A DNA stretch of 64,000 nt. It comes from Flavobacterium suaedae. Lineage in GTDB: Bacteria > Bacteroidota > Bacteroidia > Flavobacteriales > Flavobacteriaceae. Position 1 is the first letter of the stretch. Every line of letters begins with the position of its first letter. The notes beneath the pieces are model-generated. The model was given only the letters and a program-made list of their open reading frames with translations, had not been told where the DNA came from and did no database searches. The DNA lies in assembly GCF_014642915.1 (NCBI RefSeq), contig NZ_BMJE01000007.1, positions 147,447 to 211,446 on the forward strand, given 5' to 3'. Position numbers and translations under genes: made by a program. Of this stretch, positions 26,776-35,297 are shown piece by piece.

Positions 26776-28410
26776 CTATCCGCCAAGATTAAAAGGCTGC
26801 TCTACATCCCAAAGTGCTCTTACATCAATTGGTTTAGGGAAGTAAATAACCTGTTCGGGCTGGCGTTTTTCCAGTACATCCCCTGTGTCCCATTCGCCGT
26901 TTCCATTGTCATCATAAATAACCCGAAGTATATAACTGTCAGGCAACATAGACTCGAAAGTTATATAAGTTTCCCCTTCTGAGTAGTATTCGGCTTTTAT
27001 ATCTTCCTGAGTATTTAATACTTGTAGTATTAAAGGGAAACGATTTACATTTTCCAGTTGTACGCGCAGGTTACCATAATCGTTAAAGCTGCGGGTGCTA
27101 AGGCTGTAAGATAATGTGTCGTTTTGCTTTTCATAAAAGTCTTCTAAAGCACCGGGTAGTAATGTAAAGGTGTATTTCTGCTCTTCTTCTTTTTCAAAAT
27201 TAAATACTACTTTTTGTTTAAAAGCGTCATATTTGGTAGAAAAAGGTACATTGGTAGAGTCCTTACGGATAAGGCTTATTTTAGTACTGTCTATCTTTAC
27301 AATAGGGGTAGTAGTGTTTAGCGTAAACTTCTCTCTAAAGTGAATACCTCCTTTTTGCTCTGCTGTTACAGAAAGCGAGTCGGCAGCTTTCATTTCCTTA
27401 AAGCGTATGGTATAATCCTTTACAGAATCTTTGTAGGCTATATTTACATTAAGCGAATCAACTTCCAGCTTGCGGGGTAGCCATACCTGTACGGAGTCTT
27501 TATCTTTTATATTGGTGGTTATGCTTTCTATAGCCTCGTTGGTAACAGGGTTGGTAACTTTAACAGCTATATCTTCGGCTTTAGCATAGCCTTCATAGCC
27601 TGCTATAAGTCTGTTTGAGTTCTCCTGTTTAGGTCTTTTAGTATTAAAAGCTAGTTTTTCCTTAAATAATTCCAGTTGATAAATAGTATCGTTAGGTACG
27701 GTTATAGGGTCTTTTAAAAAGGCTATTTTATCTGATTTAGGGTCGTATTTAAAGTTGTTGTTTTCGTCTTTTACAGCAAAAAGGCGATAGCGTCCCGCTT
27801 TCAGGTTTTGTAGGGAATAATACTCCATAGTATCCAATGTGTTGGTTACATAACGCGGACGTTTGTTAAACACAGTAGAGTCGTTATAGGTTTCGTTATC
27901 CTCATACAACATAACTGTTACAAAATTGTCTGCTTCACGGCTCAGGGCATCCTTAATACGTCCGTTTAGCATAAGCGAATCTATATAAGTACCTGTAGAG
28001 AAAACAAATTTAAACTGCGAGTAGGGGTTACCCTCGTTATTATCGGTAATACTTTGCCCGAAGTTAAAACTGTAAGTAGTATCAGGTGCTAAGGTATCTT
28101 TAATTTTTATCTCAATGTACTTGCTTGCGCTACCCATAGGGGTAATAATGGGTCGTGTTTCCATAGGTGGCGAAATAATAAGCTGCTTGTTTACATCTTT
28201 AATTTTAATGTACTCATCAAAATCAATACGAATTACATCTCCGTTAAAGCTGGTAGCCATATTACGGGGTGAACTGCTTACCAGTACAGGCGGAATAGTA
28301 TCTTTAGGACCACCTGTAATAGTTCCTCTTTTAGCACAACTTGTTGCCAGTAAAGAAACTGAAACTATAAAGAAAAACAGAAATGTAAGCTTTAATATAT
28401 ACTTAGGCAT
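26776..28410 (-). CDS. Ig-like domain lipoprotein
   Basis: This 544-aa protein has a lipoprotein signal (LLATSC, Cys26) followed by the bacterial Ig-like (Big_5 type) start GGPKDTIPPVLVSSSPRN with IDFDEYI. The rest is beta-rich and ends with YDDNGNGEWDTGDVLEKRQPE, a calcium-loop-like segment. Such proteins are conserved single-copy surface lipoproteins in Bacteroidota, of unknown role. It lies downstream of comF on the same strand, 63 bp apart. Confidence 0.88.
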   Translation of the reverse strand: MPKYILKLTFLFFFIVSVSLLATSCAKRGTITGGPKDTIPPVLVSSSPRNMATSFNGDVIRIDFDEYIKIKDVNKQLIISPPMETRPIITPMGSASKYIEIKIKDTLAPDTTYSFNFGQSITDNNEGNPYSQFKFVFSTGTYIDSLMLNGRIKDALSREADNFVTVMLYEDNETYNDSTVFNKRPRYVTNTLDTMEYYSLQNLKAGRYRLFAVKDENNNFKYDPKSDKIAFLKDPITVPNDTIYQLELFKEKLAFNTKRPKQENSNRLIAGYEGYAKAEDIAVKVTNPVTNEAIESITTNIKDKDSVQVWLPRKLEVDSLNVNIAYKDSVKDYTIRFKEMKAADSLSVTAEQKGGIHFREKFTLNTTTPIVKIDSTKISLIRKDSTNVPFSTKYDAFKQKVVFNFEKEEEQKYTFTLLPGALEDFYEKQNDTLSYSLSTRSFNDYGNLRVQLENVNRFPLILQVLNTQEDIKAEYYSEGETYITFESMLPDSYILRVIYDDNGNGEWDTGDVLEKRQPEQVIYFPKPIDVRALWDVEQPFNLGG

Positions 28411-28473
28411 GGCTTATTATTTAACTCCACAAAATAACAATTATATTCAGTGTAATTAAAATTTTTTTGAATT

Positions 28474-29157
28474 TTAAGAGTGTGTGTATGCAATAGTAAC
28501 AATACTCACCTGAGTATTGGGTATTTTAAGTAATGCTCGCCCGCACGATTCCAGTGTTGCGCCCGTAGTAATTACATCATCAACCAACAGGAAATGATTA
28601 TTGCCATCATTTTCAGTAAACTGCACATCGAATGATTGCCCTATTATAGCGGCCCTGTTTTCGAGGTTCTTTTTGGTTTGCGATTTGTTGTAAACTGTAC
28701 GTACCAAAATATCATCTCTGTACGGGACGTCAAGCCCTTCGGCAATTGCTTTGCCAAATTCCGCTACCTGATTGTACCCACGTGTTCGTAGTTTTTTTGG
28801 GTGGAGTGGTACGGGTATTACGGCGGTAACATTTTGCAATGCAGTTACTTTTTTCAGTTTTGGGGCGTACCATTGCCCCATTAGTTTACCGATGTCCTGT
28901 TGCCCTTTGTATTTCAGTTTATGAATGAGCTGCTGCACAATACCTTCTTTATTAAAATACAGTAGTGCCGAGATATGCGTTACGGGCAGCCTGCCGTAAA
29001 AGCGTTTAAAAATTTCGTTTTCGGGTATTTCGTGGTGTTGGGTGTACGGCATGTTATGATTGCATGCGGTACAAACTACCTGTTCACTTTGCAGTAAAAC
29101 CGAATTACACCCCGGGCAGGTTTCGGGGAAAAGTATAGCAGCGAGGCTTTTTAGCAT
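28474..29157 (-). CDS. ComF-family phosphoribosyltransferase-like protein
   Basis: This 227-aa protein has the ComF layout: an N-terminal zinc ribbon (CPGCNSVLL..CTACNHNM) and a C-terminal type I phosphoribosyltransferase fold with FLLVDDVITTGATLESC near 190-205. In transformable bacteria ComF helps DNA uptake; in Bacteroidota the role is not proven. The stop is followed by comparatively AT-rich spacer before the Ig-like lipoprotein gene. Confidence 0.92.
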   Translation of the reverse strand: MLKSLAAILFPETCPGCNSVLLQSEQVVCTACNHNMPYTQHHEIPENEIFKRFYGRLPVTHISALLYFNKEGIVQQLIHKLKYKGQQDIGKLMGQWYAPKLKKVTALQNVTAVIPVPLHPKKLRTRGYNQVAEFGKAIAEGLDVPYRDDILVRTVYNKSQTKKNLENRAAIIGQSFDVQFTENDGNNHFLLVDDVITTGATLESCGRALLKIPNTQVSIVTIAYTHS

Positions 29158-29293
29158 TAATAGTTGGATAATTAGGGGGTAAAAATATAAAAATTACCCA
29201 TCCCGAAGGGAAACTTAATGTAATGTACGGGTTAAACAAAAGAAAACATACTTTTATTTGTAACACACTGTTATTATATACAATCGCTTTTTA

Positions 29294-29301
29294 TATTTTT
29301 G
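29294..29301 (+). promoter_or_regulatory. -7 element of glycyl-tRNA synthetase, leaderless arrangement
   Basis: TATTTTTG ends 4 bases before the ATG at 29306, so transcription should start at or next to the ATG. No TTG lies at 17-23 bp. Confidence 0.5.
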
Positions 29302-29305
29302 CATT

Positions 29306-30850
29306 ATGGCAAAACAAGAAGACATTTTTAAGAACGTAATTTCGCATGCAAAGGAGTATGGGTATATATTCCCTTCCAGCGAAATATATGATGGGTTAAG
29401 CGCTGTGTATGACTATGGGCAGAATGGTGCTGAGTTAAAGAAAAACATCCGTGAATACTGGTGGAAAGCAATGGTACAAATGCACGAGAATATAGTGGGT
29501 ATAGATGCTGCTATATTTATGCACCCTACCACTTGGAAGGCATCGGGACACATAGATGCGTTTAGCGACCCGCTTATTGATAATAAAGACAGCAAAAAAA
29601 GATATAGAGCCGATGTGCTTATTGAGGATTATGCCGAAAAGCTAAACCAAAAAGCACAAAAGGAAATAGCAAAAGCTAAAAAACGTTTTGGCGATGCTTT
29701 TAACGAGGAAGAATTTGTTACTACTAATGCCAGAGTAATAGGTTACCTTTCTAAAAAAGAAGAAATACTAAAGCGCATGGCGCATTCGCTGGAAACAGAG
29801 AACCTTGCCGATGTAAAAGCACTTATTGAAGAGCTTGAAATTGCCGATCCTGATACCGGTAGTAAAAACTGGACAGAGGTACGCCAGTTTAACCTTATGT
29901 TTGGTACTAAACTGGGTGCAGAAGCTGCCAATGCTATGGATTTATACCTGCGTCCTGAAACGGCACAGGGTATTTTTGCCAACTTTTCTAATGTGCAAAA
30001 AACAGGAAGAATGAAAATACCGTTTGGTATTGCCCAAACCGGTAAAGCTTTCCGTAACGAAATTGTAGCACGTCAGTTTATATTCCGTATGCGTGAATTT
30101 GAACAGATGGAAATGCAGTTTTTTGTTCGCCCGGGAGAAGAAATGAAATGGTATGAGTATTGGAAAGAGGCACGCCTTAAATGGCATATGTCCTTAGGGC
30201 TTGGCGAAGAAAACTATCGCTTCCATGACCATGATAAATTAGCCTTTTATGCTAATGCTGCTACAGATATTGAGTTTAACTTCCCATTCGGATTTAAAGA
30301 GCTTGAAGGAATACATAGCCGTACCGATCATGACTTAGGTAGTCACGAGAAATTTAGCGGTAAAAAGCTACAGTATTTTGATACTGAGCTGAACAAAAAC
30401 TATGTGCCTTATGTAATAGAAACCTCTATAGGTCTTGACAGAATGTTCCTTGCGGTGTTCTCTAACTCATTAAAAGAGGAAACGCTGGAAGATGGTTCTA
30501 CACGTACCGTATTGAGCCTTCCTGTGGTGCTTGCGCCAACAAAAGCTGCGGTATTACCGTTAGTTAAAAAAGATGGACTGCCGGACATAGCACATGAAAT
30601 TATTGAAGACCTTAAATGGGACTTCAATGTTGCGTATGACGAGAAGGATGCTGTAGGGCGCCGTTACAGAAGACAGGATGCACTGGGTACACCTTTCTGT
30701 ATTACGGTTGACCACCAAACACTGGAGGATAAAACAGTAACCATTCGCCACCGCGATACTATGAAACAAGACAGGGTTGCTATAGTTGACCTGAGAAAAA
30801 TAATTAACGATGAGGTTTCGGTAAGGAACTGGTTGTTAAAAACGAAATAG
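29306..30850 (+). CDS. glyQS: Glycine-tRNA ligase (alpha2 type)
   Basis: This 514-aa class II synthetase charges tRNA-Gly. It is the single-chain dimeric form shared with archaea and eukaryotes, usual in Bacteroidota. Motif 2 (FRNEIVARQFIFRMREFEQMEMQFF) lies near 248-272, motif 3 (IETSIGLDRMFLAVF) near 373-387, and the anticodon-binding domain from about 405. There is a helical insert (residues ~105-180, Lys/Glu-rich) after motif 1, typical of the family. A terminator follows directly. Confidence 0.97.
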   Translation: MAKQEDIFKNVISHAKEYGYIFPSSEIYDGLSAVYDYGQNGAELKKNIREYWWKAMVQMHENIVGIDAAIFMHPTTWKASGHIDAFSDPLIDNKDSKKRYRADVLIEDYAEKLNQKAQKEIAKAKKRFGDAFNEEEFVTTNARVIGYLSKKEEILKRMAHSLETENLADVKALIEELEIADPDTGSKNWTEVRQFNLMFGTKLGAEAANAMDLYLRPETAQGIFANFSNVQKTGRMKIPFGIAQTGKAFRNEIVARQFIFRMREFEQMEMQFFVRPGEEMKWYEYWKEARLKWHMSLGLGEENYRFHDHDKLAFYANAATDIEFNFPFGFKELEGIHSRTDHDLGSHEKFSGKKLQYFDTELNKNYVPYVIETSIGLDRMFLAVFSNSLKEETLEDGSTRTVLSLPVVLAPTKAAVLPLVKKDGLPDIAHEIIEDLKWDFNVAYDEKDAVGRRYRRQDALGTPFCITVDHQTLEDKTVTIRHRDTMKQDRVAIVDLRKIINDEVSVRNWLLKTK

Positions 30851-30856
30851 AAATTA

Positions 30857-30881
30857 AAAGCTCCCAATTGGGAGCTTTTTA
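30857..30881 (+). terminator. Terminator of glycyl-tRNA synthetase gene
   Basis: Perfect hairpin AAAGCTCCC / GGGAGCTTT around AATT (30857-30878), then T-rich. Confidence 0.9.
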
Positions 30882-30896
30882 TATAATAATATAATA

Positions 30897-31277
30897 ATGA
30901 GAAAATATTTTATTCTTTTAATTTCTTTTTCCTTATTTGGCTGCTTATCAAAAAAAGAGAAGGAAGAAGGTTTTGTTTGTGAACAGGAAAACAGAGTGGT
31001 AAAACTGCAGTTTAAAAACGGGCAAGAATATTTAAAATTAAATCAGCCTACTGAGTTAAGAACTTCTTTTAAGAATATAAAACGTGCAGAATCTAGTATA
31101 TATGGTATAGGCATTAGAATGTTAGGTAAGAAATGCGGAGATAATTGTTTTTTGTGTTCTGTAACCGTTAATGAAAAATCTGTAGTTGACGGTAAATATG
31201 AAATAGTAGTTAACTATAAAATAGATGATGACAAGGAATTAAAGAAATGTAAATTTCTTATTCCTGTAGAAGAATAA
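30897..31277 (+). CDS. Hypothetical lipoprotein
   Basis: This 126-aa protein has signal MRKYFILLISFSLFGC (acylated Cys16). The mature domain is basic and beta-rich with three cysteines (KKCGDNCFLCSV) that could form a disulfide or bind metal. Family not recognised. It starts 16 bp after the terminator of the tRNA synthetase gene, so it may depend on read-through. Confidence 0.7.
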   Translation: MRKYFILLISFSLFGCLSKKEKEEGFVCEQENRVVKLQFKNGQEYLKLNQPTELRTSFKNIKRAESSIYGIGIRMLGKKCGDNCFLCSVTVNEKSVVDGKYEIVVNYKIDDDKELKKCKFLIPVEE

Positions 31278-31280
31278 GTA

Positions 31281-31345
31281 AGATTGCCGCGCTCCGCTCG
31301 CAATGACTAACCTGTGTCATTACGAGGAGGTACGACGAAGTAACC
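31281..31345. repeat. Dispersed inverted-repeat element, copy 2
   Basis: AGATTGCCGCGCTCCGCTCG..CAATGAC and GTCATTACGAGGAGG..GAAGTAACC form arms around an 8-bp centre. It is the compact form of the elements at 15463 and 33643 and starts right after a stop codon. Confidence 0.8.
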
Positions 31346-31396
31346 ACATAATTTATAGGACTAAAAAAGCGTTATATAATAACCAAACAGTTATAT

Positions 31397-32410
31397 ATGA
31401 AGTCATTCCTATTGTCTATTCTTTTATTTTTATTACTGTCGTGTAATCAGCAAACAAAAGCACAAACAGAAAAAGCCATAATTAAATCATCAGAAATAAA
31501 CTCACTGAAAAATGAACAGGAGGTAGAACACTTCATTAGAAAATCGGATAGTTTATATAGGAAATTTACGCTTAAAAAGGTGCAGGATTTAACTTGTATA
31601 GGTTGCGATAGCTCGCTTGTAAGCCTTGCCAACAGGTTGAATGTAGACTATACTTATATAAAAGCAGATTTTGATAATAACGGATATATGGATATTCTTG
31701 CCACAGGGGAGAACAAAACATATACCAGTGAAAATTTTAATCCTGATTTGGATGTTGCATATTCAAAGAGTTTTAATGCTTTTGTAATAATGGATTTTGG
31801 AGAAGGCAAAACAAAGCTGTATGACCTTACCGAAGAAATTTATCGTGGTATAGTACCGATGGTGGAATATCAAGATGATAAGGCTTTACTAATAGTGTAT
31901 ACTCCTAAATACGAAACTAAAGTAGTACGCAATAAAAGGAAAGGGGTCAAGTCTGAACTTATATTTAAATTTAGTGATTTTGTAGAATATAATCCTTTGC
32001 CTAAAGCATATAGTATTGAAAAAATTGAATACAATACAGAGGGCTGCTTTGGACAATGCCCTATATTTTCAATGGAAATTAATAAAAATGGTACTTCTGT
32101 TTTTATAGCTAAAGAATATAATTATACTAAACCTTGGCAAAAAGGAGAGTTGCTGGAGGGTGTTTATAGCGCAACTATTAAAAAAGAAAATTTAAGCGAA
32201 TTAACAGAGGTGTTAAATTATATTGATTTTCCAAGTTTACAGGACCACTACAATGTTATATGGACAGACGACCAAACAGCTGTTTTAAAAGTAACGTATA
32301 ATAACGGAAAGGTAAAAACCATAAAAGACTATGGGTTACAGGGAACATACGGAATGAGAAAACTTCATGAAATGTTTTTTAATTTAAGAACTAATCAAAA
32401 TTGGGAATAA
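31397..32410 (+). CDS. DUF6438-type lipoprotein
   Basis: This 337-aa protein has a lipobox LLLSC (Cys16). Its middle part (YIKADFDNNGYMDILATG) resembles FG-GAP/VCBS calcium loops. Residues ~200-330 match the DUF6438 pattern: SIEKIEYNTEGCFGQCPIFSM, then VYSATIKKENLSELTEVLNYIDF and DDQTAVLKVTYNNGKVKTI. Function unknown. It shares a bidirectional terminator with thiL. Confidence 0.8.
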   Translation: MKSFLLSILLFLLLSCNQQTKAQTEKAIIKSSEINSLKNEQEVEHFIRKSDSLYRKFTLKKVQDLTCIGCDSSLVSLANRLNVDYTYIKADFDNNGYMDILATGENKTYTSENFNPDLDVAYSKSFNAFVIMDFGEGKTKLYDLTEEIYRGIVPMVEYQDDKALLIVYTPKYETKVVRNKRKGVKSELIFKFSDFVEYNPLPKAYSIEKIEYNTEGCFGQCPIFSMEINKNGTSVFIAKEYNYTKPWQKGELLEGVYSATIKKENLSELTEVLNYIDFPSLQDHYNVIWTDDQTAVLKVTYNNGKVKTIKDYGLQGTYGMRKLHEMFFNLRTNQNWE

Positions 32411-32415
32411 AAAAA

Positions 32416-32440
32416 GCCTGCTATAAGCAGGCTTTTTTAT
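32416..32440. terminator. Bidirectional terminator between DUF6438 gene and thiL
   Basis: GCCTGCT / AGCAGGC around ATA (32416-32432), with A7 before and T6 after, placed between two converging genes. Confidence 0.9.
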
Positions 32441-32443
32441 TAT

Positions 32444-33508
32444 TTACTCTTCGTCGGTATCGTTTTCATTCATGCCATCCCAGCCACGCGCTTTTAACGG
32501 AATTTTAGTCGCTGCTCGGGTAATCAGGTGAGTGCCTTCGCTTTCCTGCGTCATGTGACCGATAACCGTAAAATTCGGGTTTCCTTTTATCTTATCGAAG
32601 TCCTCCATTTTTATGGTGAAAAGTAATTCGTAATCCTCACCGCCGTTTATGGCTACTGTGGTAATATCAATATCAAACTCCTCGCATGAGCTTATCAGTT
32701 GCGGGTCGGCAGGAATTTTCTCCTCATACAGGTTACAACCCACGCCACTACTTTTGCAAAGGTGCAGTATCTCCGACGACAATCCATCGGATATATCAAT
32801 CATGGACGTTGGCTTTATTTCCAGTCCTTTCAGTATTTCTTTTATATCCTTTCTGGCTTCCGGCTTTAACTGACGTTCTATAAGGTAGGTGTACGCTTCA
32901 AGGTCAGGTTGGTTATCAGGGTTCACCTGAAACACCTGCTTTTCGCGCTCTAATACTTGTAAGCCCATATAGGCTGCACCAACATCACCAGTTACTACCA
33001 GTAAGTCGCTTTCGCCTGCACCGTTGCGGTACACAATATCCTCTTCTTCCGCTTCGCCAATAGCGGTAATGGAAATTATCATTCCTTTTTGCGATGAGGT
33101 GGTATCGCCACCCACAATGTCAACATCGTACACTTGTGCCGCCAAACGGATACCTTGATACAATTCCTCTAACGCTTCCAGCGGAAAACGGTTGGACACC
33201 GCAATAGATACTGTTATTTGCGTAGGCTTGGCGTTCATGGCGCAAATGTCGCTTACGTTTACTACTACGGCTTTGTAGCCCAAATGCTTTAACGGCATGT
33301 ACGACAAATCGAAATGTACGCCTTCCACCAACATATCGGTAGAAATTACAGTTTTCTTGTTTTTAAAATCGAGTACGGCAGCATCGTCGCCCACACCGGT
33401 AAGGGTTGAGGGTTGTTTTACTTTTATATCTTTTGTTAAGTGGTCTATCAGTGCGAATTCGCCCAAGCTGGAAAGGCTGGTACGTTCTTGGTTTTTGTCT
33501 TCTAACAT
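32444..33508 (-). CDS. thiL: Thiamine-monophosphate kinase
   Basis: This 354-aa AIR-synthase-fold kinase phosphorylates thiamine monophosphate to the active cofactor. Motifs: GVGDDAAVLDF, STDMLVEGVHFDL, VVNVSDICAMNA, DIVGGDTTSS, SMIDISDGLSSEI and NGGEDYELLF, all carrying the metal- and ATP-binding acidic residues. Monocistronic. A -7 box TACCTTTG (minus strand, 33549-33556) is about 40 bp upstream. Confidence 0.95.
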   Translation of the reverse strand: MLEDKNQERTSLSSLGEFALIDHLTKDIKVKQPSTLTGVGDDAAVLDFKNKKTVISTDMLVEGVHFDLSYMPLKHLGYKAVVVNVSDICAMNAKPTQITVSIAVSNRFPLEALEELYQGIRLAAQVYDVDIVGGDTTSSQKGMIISITAIGEAEEEDIVYRNGAGESDLLVVTGDVGAAYMGLQVLEREKQVFQVNPDNQPDLEAYTYLIERQLKPEARKDIKEILKGLEIKPTSMIDISDGLSSEILHLCKSSGVGCNLYEEKIPADPQLISSCEEFDIDITTVAINGGEDYELLFTIKMEDFDKIKGNPNFTVIGHMTQESEGTHLITRAATKIPLKARGWDGMNENDTDEE

Positions 33509-33842
33509 AGTCGTCCGAAAGTCATAAAGTTCTTAAAGTCCTAAAGGGCAAAGGTACAACTTAGTTAGAAAGTCTTAAAGTTATGTAGTCATAAAGTCTA
33601 AAGTCGTAACGTTTGAAAGTTGAAAGTTTGTAAAGTTATGTGAGATTGCTTCGTCGTGTCTCCTCGCAATGACGTGGTGTGTGGGCTTTGTAGTTGCAAG
33701 TTTTAGGTTTCGTGTTATGAGCAACCGCACACTGTTACTGAACTTTTTATACGTTACGAGTCATTACGAGCGTAGTGCAACGGAGCGTGGTAATCTTTTT
33801 AACCACCCCGTCTTTCAGACACCCCTCCGGTGGAGGGGAATG
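33509..33842. other. Intergenic repeats, no gene
   Basis: 33530-33640 is a degenerate tandem of GTCATAAAGT / TTGAAAGTTGAAAGT units containing the thiL -7 box (33549-33556). 33643-33840 is copy 3 of the dispersed inverted-repeat element. No frame looks coding. Confidence 0.7.
33643..33840. repeat. Dispersed inverted-repeat element, copy 3
   Basis: Arms AGATTGCTTCGTCGTG..CGCAATGAC (33643-33673) and GTCATTACGAG..GGTAATCT (33760-33795) are separated by unrelated sequence, longer than in copy 1. The AACCACCCCGTC and CCCCTCC/GGAGGGG part follows (33800-33838). Confidence 0.8.
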
Positions 33843-35195
33843 TTATGCTTTAAACTTACGGAACGCTTGTATCATTTCATAAATACCAAAGGCGATTACT
33901 ATTTTACCTAGAATAAATATTAACCAGCTTAAAGGCTCAGTTAAAAATTCTCGTTCTTTTATTAAAGGATTATAAAAGTCAGTTATTAATAGAAATCTAA
34001 AATAACCGGAGAAGAATTCTTTTCCTTTATAAACCTCAAAAGAATTTAAATAGTCCTCAGAAATTAAGAATAAGCAATAAAACAGTAAACCGGATAATAA
34101 TGTAAAAACCATTGCTCTTATCCAGCTATGGTCAAACCCCGTTGAAAACCAGGTTGCGCTTAGAATGAATTTGTCTTTAAAGTTGTCTTTCCATTCTATT
34201 TCTTGATAATATGTTTCTAATTCATAACTTTTAAAGCGGTTATAGTCAATTTTATTATCTGTTTTTTGGAGAGCATATTTAATTTGTCGGATAGTTTTTC
34301 TTTTACACTTATTTATATTCTTAATTAAAACTTGATCAAAATAAGTGTTGCTAATAAAGTTTGTGTCTTGAAAATCTATGGATGAAAATACTACTTCCTC
34401 AAATGTGAGATAATTTCTAAACTCAGTACTCTGAATATGGAACTTTACGAAAGAGGAATTTTCAAAGTATAATTTTCCTTTAAAATCACAAGAATTAATT
34501 TTAAACAATGAATTTTCGTCAAAATGTACTGATTTAAATTTCAGTGTATTTTTAAACCTCGACATGTTTAGATAAAAATTTGTTTTCAACATATTCTCTG
34601 AAAAGAAAAATTCATTAATACTACAATTTAAATATCCACAATCTATTGAAGATATAAAAGTACTTTTATAAATGTTAACCTTAGAAAAGTGAGAGGTTAA
34701 GTTCCAGAAAGTAGAGCAGTATGACTTGCTAAACTCAAAAAGATGGTTTTGTAGTTTTTCAAAGAATATCCCTTCAAAAAATTTAGAGTTTGAAAGTAGA
34801 ATTTCATTAATATTTCCTTTGGAATTAAAAAGTTTATTTAATATAGTCTCTTCTATTTCAAGCGTATTGATGTCTAATCCTATAATATTTATAGGGCTAT
34901 CAGAACTTACTTCACTAAATATTAATTGTTCAATAGCGATATTGTTAAAAACTGTATTGTTATTAGAAAAATGAGTATTCAGAAAAATAATATAACTTTT
35001 ATCCATTCTCTTGTTACTATTAGAAAAGAAAGTGATTTTTTCGCCTTTAAAAAAGACTCTCTGGAATACCAATTCACTAGATGCTAAATTTAGATCAACA
35101 GTTATAGGATTTTCAATTCTGATATCATACCCTTCAAATTCTTTCTGATTTTGATATAATAGTCTCAAAAACGTATTTTCATCAATTACAATCAT
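33843..35195 (-). CDS. Pentapeptide-like beta-helix protein with C-terminal membrane domain
   Basis: This 450-aa protein has an N-terminal ~300-residue segment of Phe/Asn/Ser-rich imperfect repeats with the five-residue rhythm of pentapeptide repeats (for example ENSSFVKFHIQSTEFRN, FSSIDFQDTNFIS), suggesting a right-handed beta helix. A basic linker (NKCKRKTIRQIKYALQK) follows, then membrane helices near 362-382 and 425-445 and a hydrophobic FRFLLITDFY. It looks like a membrane-tethered or channel-like pentapeptide protein. It is very AT-rich, follows a dispersed repeat and has no obvious promoter or partner, so acquisition by transfer is possible. Function unknown. Confidence 0.75.
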   Translation of the reverse strand: MIVIDENTFLRLLYQNQKEFEGYDIRIENPITVDLNLASSELVFQRVFFKGEKITFFSNSNKRMDKSYIIFLNTHFSNNNTVFNNIAIEQLIFSEVSSDSPINIIGLDINTLEIEETILNKLFNSKGNINEILLSNSKFFEGIFFEKLQNHLFEFSKSYCSTFWNLTSHFSKVNIYKSTFISSIDCGYLNCSINEFFFSENMLKTNFYLNMSRFKNTLKFKSVHFDENSLFKINSCDFKGKLYFENSSFVKFHIQSTEFRNYLTFEEVVFSSIDFQDTNFISNTYFDQVLIKNINKCKRKTIRQIKYALQKTDNKIDYNRFKSYELETYYQEIEWKDNFKDKFILSATWFSTGFDHSWIRAMVFTLLSGLLFYCLFLISEDYLNSFEVYKGKEFFSGYFRFLLITDFYNPLIKEREFLTEPLSWLIFILGKIVIAFGIYEMIQAFRKFKA

Positions 35196-35226
35196 ATAAA
35201 TAAATTTAACTACCTAAAGCTAAAAA

Positions 35227-35256
35227 AAACCCGACACATTATCTGCATCGGGTTTT
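35227..35256 (-). terminator. Terminator of lepA
   Basis: AAACCCGA / TCGGGTTT stem with a 13-base loop. The A8 on the left gives a U-run for leftward transcription from lepA. Confidence 0.75.
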
Positions 35257-35297
35257 GTTATCTAAAAATCTGTTATCTCAATTCTCAATACTAAAAT

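Noticed and set aside
33669..33911. 80-aa protein over the repeat at 33643-33840
   Set aside because: The frame reads through a dispersed repeat and into the end of a real gene on the other strand.
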